A DNA stretch of 64,000 bases from Rhodococcus rhodnii. Its GTDB lineage: Bacteria > Actinomycetota > Actinomycetes > Mycobacteriales > Pseudonocardiaceae. Positions 32,844 through 40,578 of this stretch are shown here, one piece after another (position 1 is the stretch's first letter; each line of letters begins with the position of its first letter). Location: contig JOAA01000035.1 of the NCBI GenBank assembly GCA_000720375.1, positions 62,001 to 126,000 on the forward strand, given 5' to 3'. A program made the translations under genes and the position numbers. Under the pieces are notes generated by a model. It was given only the letters and a program-made list of their open reading frames with translations. It searched no databases and had not been told where the DNA came from.

Positions 32844-34642
32844 GCGCGACCCTGCAACAGTCCAATGTCGACATATCAACTCTGCCGGCTCGCCTGCTGG
32901 AGCTGGCCGCTGCCCATCCTCGCGAGATTGCCTTACGACACAAGCATTGGGGCCGTTGGCGCGAGACGACATGGGCTTCGTATGCCGCACAGGTGGCGCA
33001 GACCGCCGCGGGCCTGCGCTCGTTGGGTGTCGGAGAAGGTTCGCGAGTGGCGATTCACTCGGAGAACCGCCCCGAATGGGTGATCGCGGACCTTGCCATC
33101 CAAGGGCTTGGCGCGGTGACCGTCGGGATCTACCCGACCTCGCCTGCCTCGGAGATCGCGTACCTGCTGGAGCACGCCTCGGTTTCGGTGCTGATCACCG
33201 AAGACGAGGAGCAGCTGGACAAAGTGCTGTCGGTGCACGCGGATCTGCCCGCGCTGCAACACATCGTGGTGATCGATCCGCGTGGCGTGCGCTCCGAGAA
33301 GGTCCTGACGTTCGCGGATCTGATGGTTTCCTCGGATTCGTTGGACTCTTTCGCGTCGTCGGTGGCGGCCTTGGATCCGTCTTCGCCCGCGATCCTCGTG
33401 TACACATCCGGAACGACAGGTCCACCCAAGGGCGCTTTGATCTCGCACGCCAACTTGGTCGCCTCGGCTCGTACGTTCGTCCCTTCGCTGGGCGCGGGCA
33501 TGCGCGATGAAGTGCTGAGTTACTTGCCGTTGTGCCACGTCGCCGAGCGGCTGATCTCCGTGATCGACGCGGTGTGGGCGGGCTCGACGGTGAACTTCGG
33601 CGAGGGCGGCGACGCGTTCCCCCAGGATCTCCGGGACGTCCAGCCGACGGTTTTCCTTGGCGTGCCAAGGGTCTGGGAAAAGCTGATGGCCGGCGTCGAG
33701 ATCAAGATGAGCGACGCGAGCTGGCTCAAGCGGACGATCTACCGAGCATGCCTGAAGCAGGGCCGACGGATCGCCCCACGCCGGATGTCCGGCCGCACAA
33801 GCATCGGCGACAAACTAATGCTTGGTCTGTGCGAGCTGCTGGTGTTCCGCGCGTTGCGGTCCAAACTCGGCATGTCCCGCGTCCGCGTACCGCTGTCCGG
33901 CGCCGCGCCGATCGCACCACGCGTGCTGGAATTCCTGTGGGCGATCGGAATCCCGGTCCTCGAGGGTTACGGACAGACCGAGAACACCGCGATCTGCACA
34001 CTCACGATGCCCGGCGACGTCCGACTCGGCACAGTCGGCCGCGCGCTGCCGGGCGTCGAGCTGAAAATCGCCCCGGACGGCGAAATCCTGACCCGATCGA
34101 CCGGAGTTTTCCAGGGTTACCTCAACGATCCCGCAGCGACCGCGGCAACCGTGGACCCGGACGGCTGGCTGCACACCGGAGACGTCGGGGAACTGTCGGA
34201 CGACGGATTCCTGACCATCACCGACCGTAAGAAGGACATCATCATCACCGCGGGCGGCAAGAACGTCTCCCCTTCGGAGATCGAGAACCTGCTCAAGGTC
34301 TCGCCGTTCGTCCGCGAAGCCGTGGTGATCGGTGATCGACGCAAATACCTGACCGCGCTCATCGGCATTGAGCTCGACACCGTCGGAAACTGGGCGACGC
34401 GGCGGGACCTGGCTTATACGACGTATGCCGATCTGTCGGACAAGCCTGAGGTGTACGCGCTGATCCGGAATGTGGTGAGCGCGGCCAACAAGGAGCTTTC
34501 GCAGGTTGAGCAGGTGAAACGGTTCGTGCTGATCGGCAAGGAACTCGACCACGAGGACGGTGAGTTGACCGCGACGCAGAAGGTCAAACGCAAGGCGATC
34601 GAACGCCGGTTCCAAGCGGAGATCGAGGCGATGTACCAATGA
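32840..34642 (+). CDS. AMP-forming acyl-CoA synthetase (long-chain fatty acid CoA ligase type)
   Basis: 600 residues. Activates a carboxylic acid as the adenylate and then the CoA thioester. The P-loop is VYTSGTTGPPKGALISH, the adenylate-binding motif is GYGQTENTAI, and the hinge is GWLHTGDVGELSDDGFLTITDRKKDIIITAGGKNV; the C-terminal catalytic Lys is in ATQKVKRKAI. The class resembles FadD15-like proteins. Between liv ATPases and permeases it suggests uptake plus activation of an aromatic or fatty carboxylate. Its stop overlaps an ATG in an ATGA junction (34639) that now leads into repeat DNA instead of livH. Confidence 0.94.
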   Translation: MSATLQQSNVDISTLPARLLELAAAHPREIALRHKHWGRWRETTWASYAAQVAQTAAGLRSLGVGEGSRVAIHSENRPEWVIADLAIQGLGAVTVGIYPTSPASEIAYLLEHASVSVLITEDEEQLDKVLSVHADLPALQHIVVIDPRGVRSEKVLTFADLMVSSDSLDSFASSVAALDPSSPAILVYTSGTTGPPKGALISHANLVASARTFVPSLGAGMRDEVLSYLPLCHVAERLISVIDAVWAGSTVNFGEGGDAFPQDLRDVQPTVFLGVPRVWEKLMAGVEIKMSDASWLKRTIYRACLKQGRRIAPRRMSGRTSIGDKLMLGLCELLVFRALRSKLGMSRVRVPLSGAAPIAPRVLEFLWAIGIPVLEGYGQTENTAICTLTMPGDVRLGTVGRALPGVELKIAPDGEILTRSTGVFQGYLNDPAATAATVDPDGWLHTGDVGELSDDGFLTITDRKKDIIITAGGKNVSPSEIENLLKVSPFVREAVVIGDRRKYLTALIGIELDTVGNWATRRDLAYTTYADLSDKPEVYALIRNVVSAANKELSQVEQVKRFVLIGKELDHEDGELTATQKVKRKAIERRFQAEIEAMYQ

Positions 34643-34662
34643 CCGCCTTCAGCCCGGCCTTC

Positions 34663-34711
34663 GGTGGCCCCTGCGGAGGTCGAACCCCGAATCCGCGGAT
34701 TAAAAGTCCGC
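34663..34711 (-). pseudogene. tRNA-Lys(TTT)-like 3'-half fragment
   Basis: On the minus strand: a perfect anticodon arm, GCGGA-CTTTTAA-TCCGC (34711-34695, anticodon TTT), a 5-nt variable loop, a T arm with loop TTCGACC and two mismatched stem pairs, seven acceptor bases AGGGGCC, then ACC. The spacing is exactly that of a tRNA. The 5' half (acceptor and D arm) is not recognisable, so it is not a functional tRNA. Fragments of this extent are typical attachment-site remnants. Confidence 0.55.
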
Positions 34712-34864
34712 TGCGGCTTTCGGCTACCACCACACAACCCGCCTTCACCGCAGCCAGCCCGCCAGCTCCAGACCAGCCGCCACCCGGGCAGTTCTCTGGC
34801 CCAGCCGCCCAGCAGCCCCCGCGCCGGCGGCCCACTAGACCGGCCCCCGGGCAGCCCCCTCCCA

Positions 34865-34963
34865 TCCCGGGGGGCGTCCCCGAACCCAGTCTATCGGGGA
34901 TAAGGGCTGGTAGAAGGGGTACCGGTCGGTTGTGGACAACTGGATTTGCGAACGGTCCTTTCG
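34865..34963. repeat. 99-bp direct repeat, copy 1
   Basis: Identical over 99 bp to 35109-35207 (offset 244); the ten or so bases before it are also similar. Contains a hairpin-forming CCAG...CTGG segment and, on the minus strand, TTGTCCACA (34939-34931), the actinobacterial DnaA-box consensus. Confidence 0.9.
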
Positions 34964-35108
34964 ATGGCGAAGGTGGGCCTGGCCCGGGTAAACCTCGGCG
35001 GGACCGGGGCAAACGCGGGCAGGGCCCCAGCGAGGATCGGCGCGACCCGGACGAACGCGGGCAGGACCCGAGCGAACATGGGGGCGGTCCCAGAACAGCC
35101 CCCACCCG

Positions 35109-35207
35109 TCCCGGGGGGCGTCCCCGAACCCAGTCTATCGGGGATAAGGGCTGGTAGAAGGGGTACCGGTCGGTTGTGGACAACTGGATTTGCGAACGGT
35201 CCTTTCG
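35109..35207. repeat. 99-bp direct repeat, copy 2
   Basis: Second identical copy. Its DnaA-box-like TTGTCCACA is at 35183-35175 on the minus strand. The absence of any difference between copies points to recent duplication or gene conversion. Confidence 0.9.
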
Positions 35208-35214
35208 GGCGAAC

Positions 35215-35520
35215 CTTGGCGTGACCTTGGCGAGCCTGGGCGCGGCACGGATGAACCTGGGCGGCACCCCGGCAAACCTGAACGCGAACCCTGCGAACCC
35301 CGGCGCGGCACGGATGAACCTGGGCTTGGCCCGGGTGAACATGTGCGCGGCACGGGTGAACGTGGGCCTGGTGAACGCCGGCCTGGCCCGGGTCAACATA
35401 TGCGCGGCACAGATGAACGCGGGCATGGCCCGGGTCAACATGTGCGCGGCACAGATGAACGCGGGCATGGCCCAGGTGAACGCCGGCTTGGTTCGGACGA
35501 ACGTCGGCTGGGCCCGGGAA
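35215..35520. repeat. 21/42-bp degenerate minisatellite
   Basis: Units of about 21 bp (seven codons), with a clear 42-bp higher period: the 30 bases from 35402 recur unchanged at 35444. The plus-strand frame 35176-35553 would give heptads such as AGLARVN and ICAAQMN, but the minus strand and other frames are open as well, so coding is doubtful. It ends about 30 bp before livH. Confidence 0.75.
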
Positions 35521-35549
35521 CATGAGGGCGCGACCTGGGCGGTGGGGCG

Positions 35550-36446
35550 ATGACCGCCTTTCTGCAGAACTGCTTCGCCGGGTTGGCCCTGGGGTCGACC
35601 TACGCCTTGGTCGCGCTTGGATTCGTGGTCATCTTCAAGTCGACCGGAGTGATCAACTTCGCCCAAGGCGGATTGCTCGCGCTCGGCGCCTACCTCGGAT
35701 ACACCTTCTCCAACAACCTCTTGCTCGCCTTCGGGATAGCGATCCTGCTGGCATGTCTTGCCGCAGCCCTTGTCGGAGCCGGGTTCGAAAGGATTGTCCT
35801 CAGGAGGATGGTCGGGCAGCCGCCGTTCGCGGTCATCATGATCACGATCGGCCTTCTCTTCATTCTTGAGCCGATGATCACCGCTATCTGGGGGTTCGAC
35901 AACCTGCAGGTGCGCAATCCGTGGAACATCAACACCGTTGAGGTCGGTGGGCTGGTGTTCGGGGTGAAGGACCTGTGGACGATCGGGCTCACCGCGGCCG
36001 TGGTCGTCGGGTTCTTCGTCTTCTTCAAGTACTCGCCGCTTGGGTTGGCGATGCGGGTGACCGCGTTCGACCCGGAAGCCGCGTTGGCCCAAGGCATCAG
36101 TGCCAAGAAGGTGTACGCCGTGTCGTGGGCGATCGCGGCGGCGTTGGCGGCGTTGGCGGGTATCGCGATGGCGGCGGGGCCGGGTGGGTTGAGTCCGTCG
36201 ATTGGGTTCATCGCGTTGGCGGCGTTCCCGGCGATGATCGTGGGTGGGATGGATTCGCCTGCGGGTGCCGTGCTCGGCGGTTTGGTGATCGGGCTTGCTG
36301 AGGCGTTGACCCGTGGTTATCAGGACCAGTTGTTCTCGTGGGCAGGCGACAACGTGTCGATCATCGTTCCCTATCTGCTGATGATCGTGATTCTGCTGAT
36401 CCGGCCGTATGGGTTGCTCGGGACGAAGGACGTGAGGCGAGTCTGA
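35550..36446 (+). CDS. livH: Branched-chain-amino-acid-type ABC permease
   Basis: 298 residues, about eight membrane helices. The start (TAFLQNCFAGLALGSTYALVALG) and the conserved VINFAQGGLLALGAYLGY are diagnostic for LivH; AFDPEAALAQGISAKKVYAVSW is the loop that meets the ATPases, and FPAMIVGGMDSPAGAVLGG the C-terminal conserved part. The ribosome site GGTGGGG lies at the very end of the inserted DNA, so translation was rescued after the split. Its stop TGA shares one base with the livM ATG. Confidence 0.94.
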   Translation: MTAFLQNCFAGLALGSTYALVALGFVVIFKSTGVINFAQGGLLALGAYLGYTFSNNLLLAFGIAILLACLAAALVGAGFERIVLRRMVGQPPFAVIMITIGLLFILEPMITAIWGFDNLQVRNPWNINTVEVGGLVFGVKDLWTIGLTAAVVVGFFVFFKYSPLGLAMRVTAFDPEAALAQGISAKKVYAVSWAIAAALAALAGIAMAAGPGGLSPSIGFIALAAFPAMIVGGMDSPAGAVLGGLVIGLAEALTRGYQDQLFSWAGDNVSIIVPYLLMIVILLIRPYGLLGTKDVRRV

Positions 36447-37537
36447 TGGCCAAGCCGCACCGCAATCTCGTCCGCGATTACCGCCAGGACCTGCGCCTGT
36501 TCGGGTCACCGTTGGCCAGGACCGGCCTCGCGGCGATGCTCGTCGCCCTCGTCATGCTACCGATGGTCATCCAGGATGATTTCTGGCTCAGCGTCCTGAT
36601 CTACGTCGGCATCACCGCTGTCGGTGCCATCGGGCTGAATCTGCTTGTCGGCTACTGTGGACAGATCTCGCTCGGGCACGCGTTCTTCATCGGCGCGGGT
36701 GCTTACGTCACCGGATGGGCGGGCAGTGAGCTTCCGCTTTTCCTTTGGCTTCCGGTCGCCGCTTTGGCCGGTGGTCTGCTCGGTGCGGTGATCGGGCCGT
36801 TCGCGCTGCGCCTGCGTGGTCATTACCTCGCCATTGTCACGCTCGGGCTGGTGTTCGTCGGGGAACACTTGTGGCGCAACTGGAGAGGGTTGACCGGCGG
36901 CAATTCCGGGACGTCGGTCAACGCTCAGGTCAACCTCGGGCCGATCGATTTCAACCGGATCGAACTGGCCGGTGAGGTGTATTCCCGGAATCAGGGGTAT
37001 TTCTGGCTGGTCTGGGCACTGGTCGCGATCGTCGCACTGCTGATCAAGAACCTGGTCAGGACGAGGCCGGGCCGGGCGCTGCTGGCGATCCACGACCGGG
37101 ACCAGGCCGCCGAGGTCATCGGCGTACGGGCGGGCCGGTACAAGATCGGCGCGTTCATTGTCTCCAGCGCGATCGCGTCGGTCGCCGGTGCGTTGTTCGG
37201 GTCGTATCAACAATTCGTCAGCCCGGACGAGTGGAATCTGCTGCTGTCCATCCAGTACATCGCGATTGTCATCGTCGGCGGGCTCGGTACGGTGTTCGGC
37301 TCGATTCTCGGCGCCATCTTCGTCGGCGCGCTGCCCGCGTTGATCGACCGGTTCGGCGACGCCATTCCCGGCGTGCAGACCAGCGTCGGCGGCGAGGGGT
37401 TCATCAGCGTGTTCGCGTTGAACCAGGCCATTTTCGGTGTGCTGATAGTGCTTTTCCTCGTGCTCGAACCACGGGGGCTCGCAGGCATCTGGTTACGGAT
37501 CAAGACTTACTTCAAGTCTTGGCCATTCTCGTATTAG
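36446..37537 (+). CDS. livM: Branched-chain-amino-acid-type ABC permease
   Basis: 363 residues, LivM type. An N-terminal cytoplasmic stretch is followed by about nine helices, with GLNLLVGYCGQISLGHAFFIGAGAY and RLRGHYLAIVTLGL, and the EAA-like loop AIHDRDQAAEVIGVRAGRYKI. A long loop of about 40 residues (GGNSGTSVNAQVNLGPIDFN) lies between helices, usual for this family. ATG 36446 overlaps the livH stop by one base. With livH it forms the channel of the transporter. Confidence 0.94.
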   Translation: MAKPHRNLVRDYRQDLRLFGSPLARTGLAAMLVALVMLPMVIQDDFWLSVLIYVGITAVGAIGLNLLVGYCGQISLGHAFFIGAGAYVTGWAGSELPLFLWLPVAALAGGLLGAVIGPFALRLRGHYLAIVTLGLVFVGEHLWRNWRGLTGGNSGTSVNAQVNLGPIDFNRIELAGEVYSRNQGYFWLVWALVAIVALLIKNLVRTRPGRALLAIHDRDQAAEVIGVRAGRYKIGAFIVSSAIASVAGALFGSYQQFVSPDEWNLLLSIQYIAIVIVGGLGTVFGSILGAIFVGALPALIDRFGDAIPGVQTSVGGEGFISVFALNQAIFGVLIVLFLVLEPRGLAGIWLRIKTYFKSWPFSY

Positions 37538-37549
37538 GAGGCCGTCACC

Positions 37550-38821
37550 ATGCATCGACGCATCACACTGGCGTTGGCCGCCGCCATGCTTGTCGTGGCA
37601 GGCTGCGGAGGCGCCGGGGATCAGGGTGGCGGTGGTTCCGGTGGCACCGCCGGAGCGCCCCCGTCGACCACTGGATTCGACGGAACCACCATCAAACTCG
37701 GTGTGCTTTCCCCGCTTTCCGGGCCGGTCGCGGTGATCGGGCTGCCGCTGACCGCGGGCAACAAGATCTGGTTCGACGCACTGAACCAGCGCGGCGGCGT
37801 GGCAGGCAAGTACAAAGTGGAGCTTGTGCAGGAGGACACCCAGTACAAGTCGGACGTGACCGTGCAGCAGTACAACAAGGTGAAGGGCAACGTGGTCGCG
37901 TTCACCCAGATCCTTGGCACCGCACCGACTTTGGCCGTACTGCCGCAGCTGAAGACGGACAAGATCGTCGCCGCGCCCGCGTCGCTGGACGCGCTGTGGG
38001 TGCGTGAATCGAACCTGTTGCCGGTCGGTGGGCCTTACCAGATCCAGGTGATCAACGCCATCGACTACTACATGACCGAGGGCGGCGGCACCAAGGATTC
38101 CAAGATCTGCAACATGATCCAGGACGACGTCTACGGCGAGGCCGGGCACCAAGGCCTGCAGTACGCCGCCGGCAAGTACGGGTTCACCATCGCCAACACC
38201 CAGCGGTACAAGACCGGTACGGAGAACTTCACCGGCCAGATCCAGGCGTTGGCCGGTGCGGGCTGCCAGATGGTGTTCCTCACCGCCACCCCGACCGACG
38301 CGGGCAGGATCTGGGGCGCGTCCGCGCAGGCACGGTTCACGCCGCGCTGGTACGCCCAGTCCCCGGCCTACGCGGCAGCACTGTCGAAGTCGCCGATCAC
38401 GCCGTACCTGCAGCAGACCACGATCATCGTGGCCGAGGGCACGGAGTGGGGCGACGAGAAGGTCGCGGGCATGAAGGACCTGGTGGCCCGGACGACGCAG
38501 TTCGGCCCCGGCCAGCAGCCGGACTACTACCTGGCGTTCGGCTACAACCAAGGCCGCGCGATGACCGCTGTCCTGGAGAAGGCGGTTGAACTGGGCAACC
38601 TGTCGCGCGACGGAATCCTGAACGCGATGAACCAGCTCGGCAAGGTGTCGTTCGACGGCCTGACCGACGACTACCAGTACGGACCGGCGGAGACCCGCAA
38701 CCCGCCGCGGTCGAGCACGCTGTTCTCGGTCGACCCGTCGAAGCCGTTCGGCCTGAAGACCGTGAAGTACAACGTCTCGTCAGAGGCCGCCAGGACCTAC
38801 GAGTTCAAGAAGACCAGCTAG
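37550..38821 (+). CDS. ABC substrate-binding lipoprotein (liv type)
   Basis: 423 residues. Lipoprotein signal with lipobox VVAGC (C19), a Gly/Ser/Thr linker, then a two-lobed Leu/Ile/Val-binding fold (IKLGVLSPLSGPVAVIGLPL, and the later GAGCQMVFLTATPTDAGRIW). Ligand specificity is not clear from the pocket. ATG 37550 follows TTAGGAGG. It ends the operon; its last 42 bp overlap the convergent TetR gene. With the ligase in the same operon, a carboxylic acid such as an aromatic or short fatty acid is as likely as an amino acid. Confidence 0.92.
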   Translation: MHRRITLALAAAMLVVAGCGGAGDQGGGGSGGTAGAPPSTTGFDGTTIKLGVLSPLSGPVAVIGLPLTAGNKIWFDALNQRGGVAGKYKVELVQEDTQYKSDVTVQQYNKVKGNVVAFTQILGTAPTLAVLPQLKTDKIVAAPASLDALWVRESNLLPVGGPYQIQVINAIDYYMTEGGGTKDSKICNMIQDDVYGEAGHQGLQYAAGKYGFTIANTQRYKTGTENFTGQIQALAGAGCQMVFLTATPTDAGRIWGASAQARFTPRWYAQSPAYAAALSKSPITPYLQQTTIIVAEGTEWGDEKVAGMKDLVARTTQFGPGQQPDYYLAFGYNQGRAMTAVLEKAVELGNLSRDGILNAMNQLGKVSFDGLTDDYQYGPAETRNPPRSSTLFSVDPSKPFGLKTVKYNVSSEAARTYEFKKTS

Positions 38822-39364
38822 CGACGCACATGCGGTGGTGACCAGCGCGGCGTCGACCTCGGCGTCGCGCAACAACCACTGCTGCAGCAATCCACGCGCG
38901 AGCGCGGCGGCAGACATGGCGACGCGCTCCGCGTCCTGCTGCGCGACTCCTGTGCTGACAAGGGCATCGGTGAGCGCGGACACGATCGGATCGGCGTCCA
39001 GCCGTTGGGCGAACACGCGGTCGTGCAGCATCAAAGGCGCCAGTTCGGCCTCGAACCGGAACAGCCGCCGTGCGTCCGATGTGGACCCAATGGATGCCAT
39101 GGCCGCGCCGAACCTGCGCAGCACTTCGACTGGGGTACTGCCGCTCAGGTCAAGCGGTTGTTCGGCACGGCAGTGCTCGATGGCGGCCAGGAACAGCTGC
39201 CGCTTGCCGCCGAACGCGGAGTAGACGGCGCCGGTCGTGAGGTCCGCCTTGGCCGCGATCGCCTCGACGCTCGCGGCCCGATATCCCTGTGCGGCGATCA
39301 AGTCGATCGCGGCGGCGATCAGCGCGCGGCGGTTGCGCTCCTGTGTCTCGGCTCTGCTCGGCAC
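38780..39364 (-). CDS. TetR family transcriptional regulator
   Basis: 194 residues. The N-terminal HTH is at about 12-55 (ALIAAAIDLIAAQGYRAASVEAIAAKADLTTGAVYSAFGGKRQLF). The C-terminal ligand domain is helical, without a recognised subfamily. It converges with the liv binding-protein gene (42-bp overlap) and is divergent from the M14 peptidase gene 38 bp away, with an inverted repeat between the two. It may control the peptidase, itself, or the liv operon. Confidence 0.93.
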   Translation of the reverse strand: MPSRAETQERNRRALIAAAIDLIAAQGYRAASVEAIAAKADLTTGAVYSAFGGKRQLFLAAIEHCRAEQPLDLSGSTPVEVLRRFGAAMASIGSTSDARRLFRFEAELAPLMLHDRVFAQRLDADPIVSALTDALVSTGVAQQDAERVAMSAAALARGLLQQWLLRDAEVDAALVTTACASLAGLLELVGPGGL

Positions 39365-39386
39365 GTTGAAATAATAGCACTACCCG

Positions 39387-39401
39387 GATAACGTCATTAT
39401 C
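39387..39401. promoter_or_regulatory. Inverted repeat in the tetR/M14 gap
   Basis: GATAA-CGTCA-TTATC, 5-bp arms, ending two bases before the GTG of the M14 gene. A short TetR-operator candidate; the position would block M14 expression. Confidence 0.35.
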
Positions 39402-39402
39402 T

Positions 39403-40578
39403 GTGACTCATGGTTTCCCAGGTCCAGACGAGGTAGCCGCCCGTCTGGCGAACTTCGGCGAGCCGCGCCTGATCGGAACGTCCAGGCTCGGCGAACCGAT
39501 CACGATGGTCAGCATCGGCAACGGCCCGCGCAACGCCCTGGTCTTCGCGGGTCCGCATCCGAACGAGCCGATCGGTTTCCTGACCGTGCTGTCGTTGGCC
39601 GAGTTCGTGCGCGAGAACGACCTTGGCCACACGTGGCACATCATCGGTTGCGTTGATCCGGACGGCGCACGGCTGAACGAGAGCTGGTACGCCGGGCCGC
39701 TGGATCGCGAGCGTTATCTCCGCGGGTTCTACCGGCCGCCGTTTCACGAACAGGTCGAGTGGACGTTCCCGGACGGCCTGCCGGAGACCCGCGCACTGAA
39801 GAACGTGATCGACGAGGTCCGCCCGGACTTGTTGTGCTCACTGCACAACGGCGAACTCGGCGGCGTTTTCTACTACCTGAGCGAGGATCGGCCGCGACTC
39901 GCCGACACGTTGGCGCACCTGCCGACCGGGATTCCGTTGCACGTGGGCGAAGCCGAGCTGCCCGGCACCCGGCGGATCCGGCCGGGCGTGTTCGTCTTCC
40001 CCGGCCTCGCGGCGGTCAACCAGGCGGTGCCGGGGATGTCCAGCGTGCACTACGCGAGCCAGTACGGGACGTTCAGCCTGGTCATCGAGGTTCCACTGTG
40101 GTCGGACGAGCGCAGCACCGACACCTCGGGATCTGGCGAGCAACGCGCGGACGTACTCGCGCGGGTGGCGGACATGATCGAGGACGTCGACCGGATGCCG
40201 GACCTGCCTGTCGACGACTTTGTCGTCCAGGACTCGCCTTTCTTGCGCTCCTACGCGGAATCCCGGCCAGCCGCGGCGAAGCTGGCGGGCGTCCTGCGCG
40301 CGCACCAGCCGGAAGGCGAAGCGACGGTCGCGGAACGGTTCGGATACAACGAAACCGCGCACATGATCCGGCTTCGCGCGTGCACGACCGCGCTGCGGAT
40401 CCTCGACGGCGAGCTCGGTGTCGGTAATCACCGAGCGGGCGTGCGAACTGCCCGGAAAGCCTTCGCCGAACTGTTCGACGCCTGGCTGGCCGAGGAAGGC
40501 GCTGTGGCCCAACCGATCCCGTCCGACCTGCTGGTACGGGCTCAGCTCGACGCGATTCTCAGCGCCGCGAAATCGTAG
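39403..40578 (+). CDS. M14 family zinc carboxypeptidase-like protein
   Basis: 391 residues. Zinc ligands fit the M14 pattern: H52 and E55 in GPHPNEPIG and H148 in CSLHNGE; the catalytic Glu is E229 in FSLVIEVPLW. There is no signal peptide, so it acts in the cytoplasm, probably on small amide or peptide substrates, as M14-like deacylases do. GTG 39403 has no ribosome site and the upstream gap is only 38 bp, so the mRNA may be leaderless. The 3' end overlaps the convergent esterase by 37 bp. The product has an extra 130-residue helical C-terminal part beyond the catalytic domain. Confidence 0.88.
   Translation: MTHGFPGPDEVAARLANFGEPRLIGTSRLGEPITMVSIGNGPRNALVFAGPHPNEPIGFLTVLSLAEFVRENDLGHTWHIIGCVDPDGARLNESWYAGPLDRERYLRGFYRPPFHEQVEWTFPDGLPETRALKNVIDEVRPDLLCSLHNGELGGVFYYLSEDRPRLADTLAHLPTGIPLHVGEAELPGTRRIRPGVFVFPGLAAVNQAVPGMSSVHYASQYGTFSLVIEVPLWSDERSTDTSGSGEQRADVLARVADMIEDVDRMPDLPVDDFVVQDSPFLRSYAESRPAAAKLAGVLRAHQPEGEATVAERFGYNETAHMIRLRACTTALRILDGELGVGNHRAGVRTARKAFAELFDAWLAEEGAVAQPIPSDLLVRAQLDAILSAAKS

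Larger units (their letters stand above)
34643..35549. mobile_element. Repeat-rich insertion splitting the liv operon
   Basis: 907 bp without a convincing gene. The 11 bases ATGACCGCCTT occur at both ends, as 34639-34649 (overlapping the ligase stop) and as the start of livH (35550-35560). Inside lie a tRNA-Lys 3'-half fragment, a 99-bp direct repeat in two copies and a 21/42-bp minisatellite. No transposase, and no terminal inverted repeats that I can see. The pattern fits an insertion or local duplication that separated livH from the ligase. Confidence 0.5.

Noticed and set aside
34663..34740. Functional tRNA-Lys
   Set aside because: Acceptor 5' strand and D arm cannot be formed and the T stem has mismatches; only a 3'-half fragment remains.
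34639..35157. 172-residue Pro/Arg/Gly-rich frame starting in the ligase ATGA overlap
   Set aside because: Low complexity and reads through a tRNA fragment and repeat. More likely the relic of the livH start joined to inserted DNA.
35176..35553. 125-residue heptad-repeat protein before livH (plus strand)
   Set aside because: It begins inside the 99-bp repeat with no ribosome site, and the same DNA is open in other frames. Kept as a repeat, not a gene.
34584..36509. 641-codon open frame on the minus strand
   Set aside because: Antisense to livH and through the repeats. The apparent amino-acid repeats come from the minisatellite, and livH on the other strand is unmistakable.
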